Positions 1 through 8,137 of a stretch of DNA of 64,000 nt are shown here, in pieces; the first letter of the stretch is position 1, and each line of letters starts with the position of its first letter. Made by a program: the position numbers and the translations under genes. The DNA comes from DASZFV01 sp035549075 (lineage in GTDB: Bacteria; Myxococcota_A; Polyangia; Fen-1088), in NCBI GenBank assembly GCA_035549075.1, contig DASZRT010000069.1, positions 40,655 through 104,654 on the forward strand. Reading direction: 5' to 3'. The notes below the pieces were generated by a model. That model made no database searches. It saw only the letters and a list, made by a program, of their open reading frames with translations, and was not told where the DNA came from.

Positions 1-680
1 GACTCGGGCGTCTCGCCGTAGAGCGGGCTCGTCTCGTCGATCGTGTGCAGCACGACCCACGAGCGCGACAGCGAAAGGATGTGGTCGCGCTGCAGCTTGA
101 GATCGATCGTGCGGTAGAAGGTCCCGCCCTCGGCCGTGATCTCCGTGCGCGCCATCGTCGCGCGGATCTGCGCGCCCACGATCTGGTTGCCGCGCTGGTT
201 GCTCATGCGAAACATGAGCGTCGGCACGTTGTTCATCGGCGAGATCACGGCGTGGCGCGAGACGATGATCCGCGCCGTCGAGCGCGAGAACTTCGCGAAC
301 ACGAGCCCCGTCGCGAGCGCCGTCAGCGTGAGGCCCGTGATCGACTCGGCGACGACGACGAAGTTCGCGCCGGGCGTGTCGGGCGACAGCACGCCATAGC
401 CGATCGTGCCCATGGTCTGGACGCTGAAGAAGAAGGCGTCGAGGAACGAGTTCGGTTGCGCGTGCGCGACGCCGCCCACGACGAGGAAAACGAGGGCGAA
501 CAGCGCGTTCGCGACCAGGAACGTGCCGGCGATGAGCGCGAACGTCACGCTCCACGGCATGTGCAGCAGCGCGTGATAAAAATCGCGCAGCGGCATGTGC
601 TTCTCGCCGATGACCTTGAAGCCGTAGCTCGCGCCCGGGGCGCGAAAACGGCGCGTGCGGTGCTTCCGCGCGCGGCTCAC
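1..680 (-). CDS. Inward rectifier K+ channel (Kir-like), C-terminus beyond the window
   Basis: Reading leftwards from a GTG at 680, the protein shows a short basic N-terminus, a first membrane helix (about residues 38-60), a pore loop with the K+ selectivity filter TIGYG, a second membrane helix, and the start of the immunoglobulin-like cytoplasmic domain (SPMNNVPTLMFR, a hallmark region of Kir channels). This is the two-helix architecture of prokaryotic KirBac channels, which pass K+ across the inner membrane. The start GTG overlaps the stop of the upstream glycosyltransferase (GTGA at 680-677), so translation is probably coupled. The 3' end lies outside the window, so completeness cannot be judged. 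Confidence 0.85.
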   Translation of the reverse strand, partial: MSRARKHRTRRFRAPGASYGFKVIGEKHMPLRDFYHALLHMPWSVTFALIAGTFLVANALFALVFLVVGGVAHAQPNSFLDAFFFSVQTMGTIGYGVLSPDTPGANFVVVAESITGLTLTALATGLVFAKFSRSTARIIVSRHAVISPMNNVPTLMFRMSNQRGNQIVGAQIRATMARTEITAEGGTFYRTIDLKLQRDHILSLSRSWVVLHTIDETSPLYGETPE

Positions 681-1750
681 TGGACGGCGGCCTCGAGGCT
701 TCCGTCGAGCGCCGTGAGGAGATGGCGGTTGCCGTCTTGCGCGTAGCCCGCGAGCGCGCGCCCGAAGTCGGGGAGGCGTTCGAGGAAGCGTCCGAGCGCA
801 TCGTCGTCGAGCGCGCCCTCGCCGAGGCCGTAGCCTTCCTTCTCGAGGTAGCGCGCGTTCAAGACCTGCTCGAACTGGCCCTCGACGGGCACGGCCAGCA
901 TCGGACGGTGCAGATAGACCGCCTCGCCCATGAGCGTGAAGCCCGCGCTCGCGACGACGCCGGCCGCCGTCCGCAGATCGTCGATGAAGCCCGCCTCGGA
1001 GAACGGCCGGTAGCGCAGGTTGCCCTCGACGACCTCCTCTTTGAGGTCGCGGCGCAGGCCGTAGACGCGGCACTCGCGGCCGCTGCGCGCGAGGATCTCG
1101 GGCAGCGCTTCGTTCGACGTCGACGTTTGATAGACCAGCAGGTGCGCGCCGGGCTCGGGCTTCGCCGCGAGGATCTCGGGGCGCAAGATCGGCGGGTGCA
1201 GCGTCGTGCGGTCCTTGCGCGTCGGGGGGTAGAAGAACGTCGTGATGTGGTAGTGGAACGCGCCCGCGACCTTCGCGCGTACGATGGCGTTCGTGAGGCG
1301 GTAGTCGCGCTCGACGCCCGCGAGCAGCTCGGGCGCGTGCGCGCAGCGGTTGATGATCTGCATGTTGTCGACGGAGATCACCGGCAGGCGGTGGCGCTTC
1401 GCGAACAGGTAGCTCCACGTCTCGAAGTCGGAGATGACGACGTCGGGCGCGAACTTGTCGGCGATCTCGACGTAGGCGCGGATGTTCTCGGGCCAGCCCG
1501 TGGCGGCGCCCTCGAGGTTCTGCCGCAGCGTGGCCCACTTGCGGACCTCGTTGTCCTCGTAGACGAGCGTGTAGCCCCAGATCTTGCGGACGGCGAGGTG
1601 CTCGTTGGCGCGCTTTTGCAAGTAGTCGTAGGCGCGGCCCGACACGACGACCTGCACGTCGTGCCCGCGCGCGAGCAGGTGATCGAGCACGACGCGCGAG
1701 CGCATCGCGTGCCCCATCCCTTCGCCGACGACCCCGTAGAGGATCTTCAC
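677..1750 (-). CDS. Glycosyltransferase, MJ1255/VC2487-like family (GT-B fold)
   Basis: A 357-residue protein that begins with MKILYGVVGEGMGHAMRS, the N-terminal glycine-rich loop of a family of GT-B glycosyltransferases related to UDP-glucuronosyltransferases and MurG. The C-terminal half contains the donor-site region (VVASAGFTLMGEAVYLHRPML), which resembles the GGxxT/E signature of that fold. Length fits the family. The sugar donor and acceptor cannot be read from sequence. It is the first gene of a coupled pair with the Kir channel downstream (4-base overlap). There is no signal peptide, so it should act in the cytoplasm or at the inner face of the membrane. Confidence 0.75.
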   Translation of the reverse strand: MKILYGVVGEGMGHAMRSRVVLDHLLARGHDVQVVVSGRAYDYLQKRANEHLAVRKIWGYTLVYEDNEVRKWATLRQNLEGAATGWPENIRAYVEIADKFAPDVVISDFETWSYLFAKRHRLPVISVDNMQIINRCAHAPELLAGVERDYRLTNAIVRAKVAGAFHYHITTFFYPPTRKDRTTLHPPILRPEILAAKPEPGAHLLVYQTSTSNEALPEILARSGRECRVYGLRRDLKEEVVEGNLRYRPFSEAGFIDDLRTAAGVVASAGFTLMGEAVYLHRPMLAVPVEGQFEQVLNARYLEKEGYGLGEGALDDDALGRFLERLPDFGRALAGYAQDGNRHLLTALDGSLEAAVQ

Positions 1751-1768
1751 GGGGCGATGGTAGCCGGT

Positions 1769-2362
1769 TTAAGCGACGAGCGACGCGTCGGCCGTGGGCA
1801 CGCCGCCGGCGCGCTCGAGCAGCGTCGCGAGCGGCGTCGCGGGCCCCTTGATGCGGACCGAGAACAGCTCTTTGGGGCCGCCTTCGCGCGCGAGCTCGAC
1901 GCCGGCGCCGAACAGCGTCTTGGCCCACGTCTCGAGCTCGCCGCGCAGGGCAGCGAACGTCGCGTCGGTGTTGGGGGCCGCGAGGCGGTCGTTGATGCGG
2001 AAGAGCAGCTCGTTGGTCGAGAACTTCGCCTTCGCGTCCCTCTCGAGCAGCGAGGCCACGTGCAGCGTGCGGCGCGCGAGGTCACTCAAGCGCTCGCCCG
2101 CCGCCGCGCCGGCGCGCTTGCGGTTGTGGAGCAGGCCCAGGCGGCCCTCGCCCTCGTCCATGAAGTAGTCGGCGCCGTGGCCGATGAGGACGACGCCCGG
2201 GCCCTTGGGCACGTGGTCGTAGTTGGCGACGTCGATCGTGAGCTCGGGCAGCACGCGGTCCTTGATCCACCGGTGGAACACGGGCACGAAGGCCTCGGCG
2301 TGGAGCGCGCGCGCCGACTCGGGCGCGACGTAGATCTTGAGCTGCAGCTTGTGGGCGTCCAT
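1769..2362 (-). CDS. Small protein downstream of nitrite/sulfite reductase, unknown function
   Basis: A 197-residue protein starting MDAHKLQLKIYVAPES, 20 bases after the stop of the sulfite/nitrite reductase and on the same strand, so probably co-transcribed. I do not recognise a catalytic motif. It is acidic and basic in patches, has no signal peptide or membrane segment, and contains the motif GPGVVLIGHGADYFMDEGEG. The N-terminal KIYVAPESA..H..AFVPVFHRWI pattern recurs in unknown proteins beside such reductases, as far as I recall. A role as accessory factor of the siroheme enzyme is an inference from gene order only. Confidence 0.6.
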   Translation of the reverse strand: MDAHKLQLKIYVAPESARALHAEAFVPVFHRWIKDRVLPELTIDVANYDHVPKGPGVVLIGHGADYFMDEGEGRLGLLHNRKRAGAAAGERLSDLARRTLHVASLLERDAKAKFSTNELLFRINDRLAAPNTDATFAALRGELETWAKTLFGAGVELAREGGPKELFSVRIKGPATPLATLLERAGGVPTADASLVA

Positions 2363-2382
2363 GGGTCTCGCGGTCCTTCGAT

Positions 2383-4668
2383 CTAGACGGTGGGGGCGCG
2401 CAGCGCGGGGCCGAGGCGCACGTAGCACTGGTGGGCGGCGTCGACGAACAGCGTCGCCTCTTCGATGCGCGTGTGGGCGCTGGCCGCCGTGACGGCGGCG
2501 CCGCGCTCGTCGAAGGCGCGGAAGAAGTACGACGAGAACCTCGCGGCCGCCAGCGGGTCGAACAGCTGCGTGTCGACGTAGCGCGCGCGGAACTCGCCGA
2601 CGATCTCGCCGGCGTCGGTGCCGATGTTGGCGTTCTTCTCTTTCACGAGCGCGCGCGCCGCGATGAGCATCGCCGAGAAGGCGCGCGCGTCGGCGTCGCC
2701 GAGCTTCTTCTCGTCCATGAGCAGCTGCGCCTCGAAGAGCTCGCGCTCGGCCGAGGCCAGCTCGACCTCGACGTAGGGCACGATCTCGCCGGCGCACTCG
2801 CCCTCGCCCATGTCGGAGATCGTGTACTCGCGCGGGTCGCCCCAGTCGCTGTAGTAACTCGGGTCCTGGTCGTAGGCGGGGATCGCCTGCAGCTCCTCGA
2901 CCATGGCGCGGATCGTCTTCTTGCCGATGCGGGTCGCGAAGTCGGCGAAGGTCTCTTCGCCCTGGCGCTCGGCCGCGTAGCGCTCGGTGAGGCGCTTGAC
3001 GACCTCGGGCACGCGCTTGCTCGGCACGGCGCCGATGGCCAGGCCGTACGACGCGGCGTTGTTCGTCCATTGGCCGCCGACGACGAGCTGGAAGTGCGGC
3101 ACGCGGCGGCCGCTCACGGTGCGCGACACGCCCAGGAAGCCGAGGTCGGCGACGTGGTGCTGGCCGCACGAGTTGAAGCAGCCAGACGCCTTGATGTGCA
3201 GGTGCTTGGCGTTGGGGTTCTGGTCGATGCCGGACTTGCGGATGTGCTTGGTGAGCTCGGCGGCGAGCGAGCGCGACGACGAGATGCCGAGCTTGCACGT
3301 GTCGGTGCCCGGGCACGCCGTGATGTCGCTGATCGTCGAGGCGCCACCCGTGGCGAGGCCGATGTCGACGAGCGCGGCGTAGACGGCGGGCAGATCGGCC
3401 TCGCTCACCCAGCGCAGCAGCATGTTCTGCTCGACGGTGGTGCGCATGGCGTCGCCGACGTACTTGCGCGCGACGTCGGCCAGCGCGCGCGCCTGCTCGG
3501 ACGTGAGGTCGCCGAGCGGCAGCGTGATGGTCGCCATGACGTAGCCGGGCTGGCGCTGGGGGACGACGTTGGTCGCGCGCCAGGCCTCGAAGCCGGCGGG
3601 ATACGGCGCGGGCGGAAGCGCGCCCGCCGGGCGGATCGGCTTCTCGTCGGTCGAATGAAGGTCGGCGAGGAACGCCGTCCATCGGGGGTCGGGGCGCAGG
3701 TTGGCGCGCTCTTCGTTGATGAGGCGCTTGGTCTCCTCGAGGCCGAGCTTCTTCACGACGAACTTGAAGCGCGCGCGCGCGCGGTTGGCGCGCTCGCCCA
3801 GCTTGGCGAACACGCGCGAGATCGCCTGCGAGATCGGCAGCAGCTCTTCTTCGGGCAGGAAGTCGTCGAAGACCTGCGCGTCCTGCGGCACGGCGCCCAG
3901 GCCGCCGCCGATGACGAGGCGGAAGCCGCGCTTGGTCTCGCCGTTTTCGACCCGCGTGCGCGCGATGGCGCCGATGTCGTGGAAGTTGGTGACGCCGCAG
4001 GCGTTCTCTTGGCAGCCCGAGAACGCGACCTTGAGCTTGCGCCCGAAGTCCTGCGTGTCGTCGTGGCCCAGCAAGAAGAACGTGAGCGCGTGCGAGTACG
4101 GCGTGACGTCGAACGCCTCGGTGTTGCAGACGCCGGCGTAGGGGCACTGCGTGACGTTGCGGACGGTGTTGCCGCAGGCCTCGCGCGTCGTGATGCCGGC
4201 GGCCGCGAGGCGCCGGTGCATGTCGGGCGTGTCCTCGATGTGGACGAAGTGCAGCTGGAAATCCTGGCGCGTCGTCACGTGCAGGATGCGGTCCGAGTAC
4301 TCCTCGGCGCAGGCGGCCAGCACGTCCAGCTGGTCACAGGTGACGCGGCCGTAGGGGATCTTGATCCGCTGCATGCCGGGCGCGTCCCACATCGTGACGG
4401 GGCCCTTCGTGATCTCGCCCGACGGGAACACGAGCGCCTGCGTCTTCTCGCCGTCGTGGCGCTGGCCGTTGTCGTAGCGCTGGCCGTAGGCGCCGCGGCG
4501 CAGGCGCGTCTCGGCGAAGAGCTTCTCCTCGATCTTGTTCTTCTTGCGCAGCTCGATCTGCGTCTCGAAGATGTCGATCTCGCGGCCCCAGGCCTCGGGG
4601 ATCTTCGCGCCGAGGGTCTCTTTCCAAGTCTTGGAAGCTTTGTCGGCCGTCTTGCTCGCGTCGCTCAT
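2383..4668 (-). CDS. Nitrite/sulfite reductase, siroheme and [4Fe-4S] hemoprotein
   Basis: A 761-residue protein of the duplicated NirA/CysI type, which carries out six-electron reduction of nitrite or sulfite using siroheme coupled to a [4Fe-4S] cluster. The C-terminal half has the cluster ligands C452-x5-C458 (CPGTDTC) and C497-x3-C501 (SGCFNSCG). The N-terminal half also keeps four cysteines in matching places (C175, C181, C219, C224), which is unusual. Residues beyond about 590 form an extra helical domain absent from the shortest family members. The electron donor (ferredoxin or a flavoprotein) and the choice of sulfite or nitrite cannot be decided. The start ATG at 4668 gives a good N-terminal match. 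Confidence 0.9.
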   Translation of the reverse strand: MSDASKTADKASKTWKETLGAKIPEAWGREIDIFETQIELRKKNKIEEKLFAETRLRRGAYGQRYDNGQRHDGEKTQALVFPSGEITKGPVTMWDAPGMQRIKIPYGRVTCDQLDVLAACAEEYSDRILHVTTRQDFQLHFVHIEDTPDMHRRLAAAGITTREACGNTVRNVTQCPYAGVCNTEAFDVTPYSHALTFFLLGHDDTQDFGRKLKVAFSGCQENACGVTNFHDIGAIARTRVENGETKRGFRLVIGGGLGAVPQDAQVFDDFLPEEELLPISQAISRVFAKLGERANRARARFKFVVKKLGLEETKRLINEERANLRPDPRWTAFLADLHSTDEKPIRPAGALPPAPYPAGFEAWRATNVVPQRQPGYVMATITLPLGDLTSEQARALADVARKYVGDAMRTTVEQNMLLRWVSEADLPAVYAALVDIGLATGGASTISDITACPGTDTCKLGISSSRSLAAELTKHIRKSGIDQNPNAKHLHIKASGCFNSCGQHHVADLGFLGVSRTVSGRRVPHFQLVVGGQWTNNAASYGLAIGAVPSKRVPEVVKRLTERYAAERQGEETFADFATRIGKKTIRAMVEELQAIPAYDQDPSYYSDWGDPREYTISDMGEGECAGEIVPYVEVELASAERELFEAQLLMDEKKLGDADARAFSAMLIAARALVKEKNANIGTDAGEIVGEFRARYVDTQLFDPLAAARFSSYFFRAFDERGAAVTAASAHTRIEEATLFVDAAHQCYVRLGPALRAPTV

Positions 4669-4701
4669 CTGGTCTCCGTTGGGCCGCCTTTTATGCCACG
4701 A

Positions 4702-4720
4702 AACCCGGGCGGCCCGGGTT
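4702..4720 (-). terminator. GC-rich hairpin after TMEM175-type gene
   Basis: An 8-bp perfect inverted repeat (AACCCGGG / CCCGGGTT) with a 3-base loop lies between the stop of the TMEM175-like gene and the start of the reductase gene on the minus strand. On that strand it is followed by only three Ts, so it is a weak intrinsic terminator at best. It may instead sit in the reductase leader. Confidence 0.4.
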
Positions 4721-4730
4721 GTCTCTTATA

Positions 4731-5309
4731 CTAGACACGGGGTTCGGGCGCCACCATGCGGCGGTCGGGCACGAACCAGACGATCGCGACGCTGACATAG
4801 AGCGCCAACGCCAGCCAGCAGGACACGAAGGCGAGCGGGATCGCCACCGCATAGATGAGGCCCGACACGACGCCTTTGACGTCCTTGCCGACGGCGGCGG
4901 CGACCTTCGAATGCGGGCCTTCGGCGCGGACGATGGCGCGCACGAGGATCCAGTAGGCGACGGCCGAGAGCAGCAGCACGACGCCGTAGACGGCGACGGG
5001 CAGGGGCTCATAGTGGTTCTCGCCCATCCAGCCCGTGACGAACGGCGTGAGCGACAGCCAGAACAGCAGGTGCAGGTTCGCCCACAGCACGGCGCCGTCG
5101 ATGCGCGTCGTCGCGTGCAGCAGGTGGTGGTGGTTGTTCCAGTAGATGCCGACGAACACGAAGCTCATCAGGTAGGTGAGGAACGTCGGCAGCAGCGGCT
5201 TCAGCGCGGCGAGCGAGCCGCCGTGGGGAACCTTCAGCTCGAGCACCATGATCGTGATGATGATGGCGACGACGCCGTCGCTGAACGCTTCGAGCCGGCC
5301 CTTGGTCAT
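4731..5309 (-). CDS. TMEM175 (DUF1211) family integral membrane protein, putative K+ channel
   Basis: A 192-residue six-helix membrane protein. The first helix carries the family signature, with FSDG at residues 9-12 inside RLEAFSDGVVAI, followed by a LELKVP turn. Prokaryotic TMEM175 proteins form tetrameric K+-selective channels in the cell membrane with one six-helix repeat per subunit, and this length fits one repeat. It lies upstream of the reductase gene on the same strand with a 62-base gap containing a hairpin. With the Kir channel at 1-680 it makes two potassium-channel families within 5 kb, though there is no evidence they work together. Confidence 0.85.
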   Translation of the reverse strand: MTKGRLEAFSDGVVAIIITIMVLELKVPHGGSLAALKPLLPTFLTYLMSFVFVGIYWNNHHHLLHATTRIDGAVLWANLHLLFWLSLTPFVTGWMGENHYEPLPVAVYGVVLLLSAVAYWILVRAIVRAEGPHSKVAAAVGKDVKGVVSGLIYAVAIPLAFVSCWLALALYVSVAIVWFVPDRRMVAPEPRV

Positions 5310-5425
5310 GCGCGCGCAGTGTACAAGAACGCGCTTAGCGAGTTCTTAGCGTCGCCGGAGGGACCATTTAGCAACGGGCGCGCGCGCGATTCGGCAGGGT
5401 GAATCTCACCAGGAGGTTCCATTCG

Positions 5426-6082
5426 ATGCGCACCAACACTTTGATCGCAGCTTCGATTCTCACCGCTTCCCTCGCGTTCCTCGCGGGCGCTTGCAAGACG
5501 GTCCCGCCCGTCGACACCCACGCTGCGCAGGTCGAGCGCGGCCGCTTCCTCGTCACGATCGGCGGCTGCAACGACTGCCACACGCCCATGAAGTTCGACC
5601 CCGAGATCGGCATGCCCGTCCCCGACCTTTCGCGCGCGCTGTCGGGGCACCCCGAGGGCGCGCCCGATCCGGCGTCGGCGCTGGGCGGCCACGACATGGC
5701 GGCGATCGGGCCGACGTTCACCAGCTTCCGCGCGCCGTTCGGCGTCGTCTACTCGGCGAACCTCACGCCCGATGCCGCGACGGGCCTGGGCGCGTGGACC
5801 GAAGACATGTTCATCCGCGCGCTGCGCACGGGCCGCCACATGGGCGGCGCGGGCCGCCCCATCGTCCCGCCCATGCCGTGGCCGACGCTCGCGCGCCAGT
5901 CCGACAACGACCTCGCGGCGATCTTCGCGTACCTGCGCTCGGTGCCGGCGATCCGCAACGACGTGCCTGCGCCCAAGGTCCCGGACGCCGCGCTCGCGGC
6001 GATCGCCGCCGGCTACGAAAAAATGGCCGCGAAGATGCGCGCGCAGACCGAACAGACGAACGTCGAGCTCGCGAGGCGCTAG
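5426..6082 (+). CDS. Exported c-type cytochrome (single CxxCH)
   Basis: A 218-residue protein. I chose the ATG at 5426 because AGGAGG lies at 5411-5416 with ideal spacing, and the product then starts with a clean signal peptide. The sequence LAFLAGACK around residue 20 looks like a lipobox, so it may be a lipoprotein. One heme-c motif (CNDCH) follows, with a plausible distal Met in the MPWPTLA region. The remainder resembles the cytochrome c domains of alcohol dehydrogenase-type subunits. Its redox partner is unknown. It ends convergent with, and overlaps by 4 bases, the regulator gene on the other strand. Confidence 0.8.
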   Translation: MRTNTLIAASILTASLAFLAGACKTVPPVDTHAAQVERGRFLVTIGGCNDCHTPMKFDPEIGMPVPDLSRALSGHPEGAPDPASALGGHDMAAIGPTFTSFRAPFGVVYSANLTPDAATGLGAWTEDMFIRALRTGRHMGGAGRPIVPPMPWPTLARQSDNDLAAIFAYLRSVPAIRNDVPAPKVPDAALAAIAAGYEKMAAKMRAQTEQTNVELARR

Positions 6083-7470
6083 GCCGTCGCGCGTTCGGTG
6101 AGGTCGAGCTCGCAGTCGACCTCGACGGCGAAGCGGCCGCGGCCGCGCGAGGGCAGGCGGATGTCGGGGCACTTTTGCGCGAGGCGCTGGCGCAAGAGGA
6201 TGAGGCGGCTCTCGAGGTTGTCGCGGATCGCGGGCAGGCCGAGCGTCGGGTCGAGGCGCAGCTCGCGGTTCGTGAAGTCGCAGCGGCCTTCGGCGTGCGA
6301 GCGCAGCAGCTTCCACAGGATGCGGCCAGGCACGTTGCGAATCAGGTACTCGCCGTCGACGAAGACGCAGTCGTCGTTTTGGTAGAAGACGAAGGCGCGC
6401 CGGCGGCGCGTCGCGGGCGCGCTCGGGGCCGCCGCGCGCGCCGCCGCGGGATCCTCGGCCTCGGACACGGCGAGGCGGTCGATGCCGGCGGCCACCTGAT
6501 CGGCGACGATGCCGAGGAAGGCTTCGTGCCACGTTTCGAAGGAAGCGGCGCTGCGGCTCTCGAGCGCGAGCACGCCCACGAGACGCCCGCGCACGAGCAG
6601 CGGCAGCGCGAGGTGGCTCTGGGCGTCGGCGAGGCCGGGCAGGGGAATCTCGGGCGCGAGGCGCGCGTCGCCGCGATCGCCCGCGACAGACGCGCGCACG
6701 GCGCGGCCGTAACGCAGCTCGCTGTCGAGCCGGCCCACGCGCAGCGGACGACGGTCGCGCGCGACGGTGCCGATGAGGCCCTCGCCGAAGACGACCTCGG
6801 AGCCGACGCCGCTGTCGTCGTAGCCGCGGCTCGCGATCGTGAACAGGCGGCGGCCAGTCTCGTCGACGAGCAGCACCTTGGCGTGCGCGAAGCCGAAGTC
6901 CTCGCCCAGGCTGTCGAGCGCGGCGTCGAGCAGCCGCTCGAGATCGGGCGCCTCGTTGAGGCGCGTCGAGAGGCGGTGGAGGACCCAGAGCTCGTCGCGG
7001 CGCTCGAAGGGCACGCGGCCCGGCGCTTCGGGCAAGTCCGGACCGGCGTCGTCAGCCGCGTCGGGGGGGCCCATGTGCTCGGTGACGTGGCGGACGCGCA
7101 CGACCTCGAACACGTCGGCGGCCAGCAGCTTGAAGATGCCGGCCATGCCCGTGTGCGAGGCGATGGCCTCGATGCGCGTCGCCATCTTCTCGAAGGTCGG
7201 CCCCGAGGTCTCGGCGCGCACGTGGCGCAGGTCGAGCGCGTGGATCTCGAACGTCAGCGGATCCCACAGCGTGACCATCGCGCGCGGGTTCTCGAGCAGG
7301 TTGCGCGTCGTCTTGCTGAAGAACTGGCGCGAGAGCGCGACGTGGCGCGCGTCGACGTGGTGCACGTGCGAGATGCTGACGACGTTGGGGATGCCGTCCG
7401 CCGAGCACGTCGTCATCGTCGACGGGACGACGCCTTCGAAGCAGCGCGAGAGGCGCTCGAGATCGATCAC
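6079..7470 (-). CDS. Flavin-binding PNPOx-like / GAF / winged-helix regulator
   Basis: A 463-residue three-domain protein. Residues 1-150 form a PNPOx-like FMN-binding split barrel (STMTTCSADGIPNVVSIS, then FSKTTRNLLENPRAMVTLWDP). Residues about 180-345 form a GAF sensory domain (ELWVLHRLSTRLNEAPDLER, ending GVLALES). The last 100 residues resemble the OmpR-type winged helix seen in many myxobacterial regulators, with FVDGEYLIRNVPGRILWKLL and a C-terminal RGRGRFAVEVD hairpin. The GTG start at 7470 overlaps the stop of the upstream PNPOx gene (GTGA), indicating coupling; a longer reading frame upstream lacks homology. It is probably a flavin- or ligand-sensing transcription factor. The ligand is unknown. 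Confidence 0.75.
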   Translation of the reverse strand: MIDLERLSRCFEGVVPSTMTTCSADGIPNVVSISHVHHVDARHVALSRQFFSKTTRNLLENPRAMVTLWDPLTFEIHALDLRHVRAETSGPTFEKMATRIEAIASHTGMAGIFKLLAADVFEVVRVRHVTEHMGPPDAADDAGPDLPEAPGRVPFERRDELWVLHRLSTRLNEAPDLERLLDAALDSLGEDFGFAHAKVLLVDETGRRLFTIASRGYDDSGVGSEVVFGEGLIGTVARDRRPLRVGRLDSELRYGRAVRASVAGDRGDARLAPEIPLPGLADAQSHLALPLLVRGRLVGVLALESRSAASFETWHEAFLGIVADQVAAGIDRLAVSEAEDPAAARAAAPSAPATRRRRAFVFYQNDDCVFVDGEYLIRNVPGRILWKLLRSHAEGRCDFTNRELRLDPTLGLPAIRDNLESRLILLRQRLAQKCPDIRLPSRGRGRFAVEVDCELDLTERATA

Positions 7471-8027
7471 GGCGAAGATCCTTCTTCCGGCGCCTCGCCA
7501 CAGCGCTTGCCCGCGCTCGGGCCCGGCGTCTGCACGAAGACCTCGCGCACCTCGAAGCGCAAGGCGACGCTGGGCCACCACAGGAGCCGTCGCCACAGCG
7601 AGCGCGGCACACCCACGAGGCCGAGCTCGTCACAGAGCGCGTCGCGGTAGCGCGCCAGGAAGGCGCGATCGGCCTCGTCGACGCGGCGCTCGCCGAGCCA
7701 CGTGCCCTTGATCTGGATCGAGCGGTGGCTCGTGGGGCGCACGAGCGTGAGCGCGAGCTGGCCGTTGTCGCGCAGGTTCGCGAGCGTCTCGCCCGCGGCC
7801 GCGACGGGCGCGAACACGGTCAGCTCGCGGCCGTCGCCCGCGCGGTGCAGGCCGAAGGCGAGGATGCTGAGCGGCACGAGCGCGGCGTCGCGCGTGCCGA
7901 GGTGCATGATGACCGGCTCGTCGAGCAGCGTGCGCACGTCGTCGGGCAGGGCCGCGAGCGGCCCGGCGAGCGCAGAAACCGCTGTATTCGAGGCTCGATC
8001 CGTCATGTCGCGTGAGCGGGCGACCAT
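7467..8027 (-). CDS. Pyridoxamine 5'-phosphate oxidase-family protein (FMN-binding split barrel)
   Basis: A protein of 186 residues (179 if the internal ATG at 8006 is used). The central region, VIMHLGTRDAALVPLSILAFG followed by LANLRDNGQLALTLVRPTSHRSIQIKG, is the usual split-barrel pattern that binds FMN, F420 or heme. It lacks the C-terminal dimerisation motif of true PdxH, so it is unlikely to make pyridoxal phosphate. It is the first gene of a two-gene unit with the PNPOx-GAF-wHTH regulator and is divergent from the hemerythrin gene at 8138. Confidence 0.75.
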   Translation of the reverse strand: MVARSRDMTDRASNTAVSALAGPLAALPDDVRTLLDEPVIMHLGTRDAALVPLSILAFGLHRAGDGRELTVFAPVAAAGETLANLRDNGQLALTLVRPTSHRSIQIKGTWLGERRVDEADRAFLARYRDALCDELGLVGVPRSLWRRLLWWPSVALRFEVREVFVQTPGPSAGKRCGEAPEEGSSP

Positions 8028-8050
8028 AGCACGTGCGTCGTTAAGGAATT

Positions 8051-8067
8051 CTTAGGGAGCGCCTAAG
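8051..8067. promoter_or_regulatory. Palindrome in divergent PNPOx/hemerythrin intergenic region
   Basis: A perfect 6-bp inverted repeat (CTTAGG-5-CCTAAG) sits in the 110-base gap between the divergent PNPOx and hemerythrin genes, 24 bases from the first start and about 70 from the second. This is a good place for an operator controlling both directions. No binding protein can be assigned; the winged-helix regulator encoded in the same cluster is the natural candidate, by inference. Confidence 0.4.
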
Positions 8068-8137
8068 GAACACGTAGCGAGCGGCGTCGCTCAGGAACGC
8101 TACCTTCGAATCGTCCCCGCACCCGAAAGGAGATCCC

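Noticed and set aside
1769..4147. 792-residue open frame across the reductase on the same strand
   Set aside because: It is Arg/Ala-rich high-GC shadow sequence in its first three-quarters. Only its last 197 residues, from the ATG at 2362, look like a real protein, and those are annotated separately.
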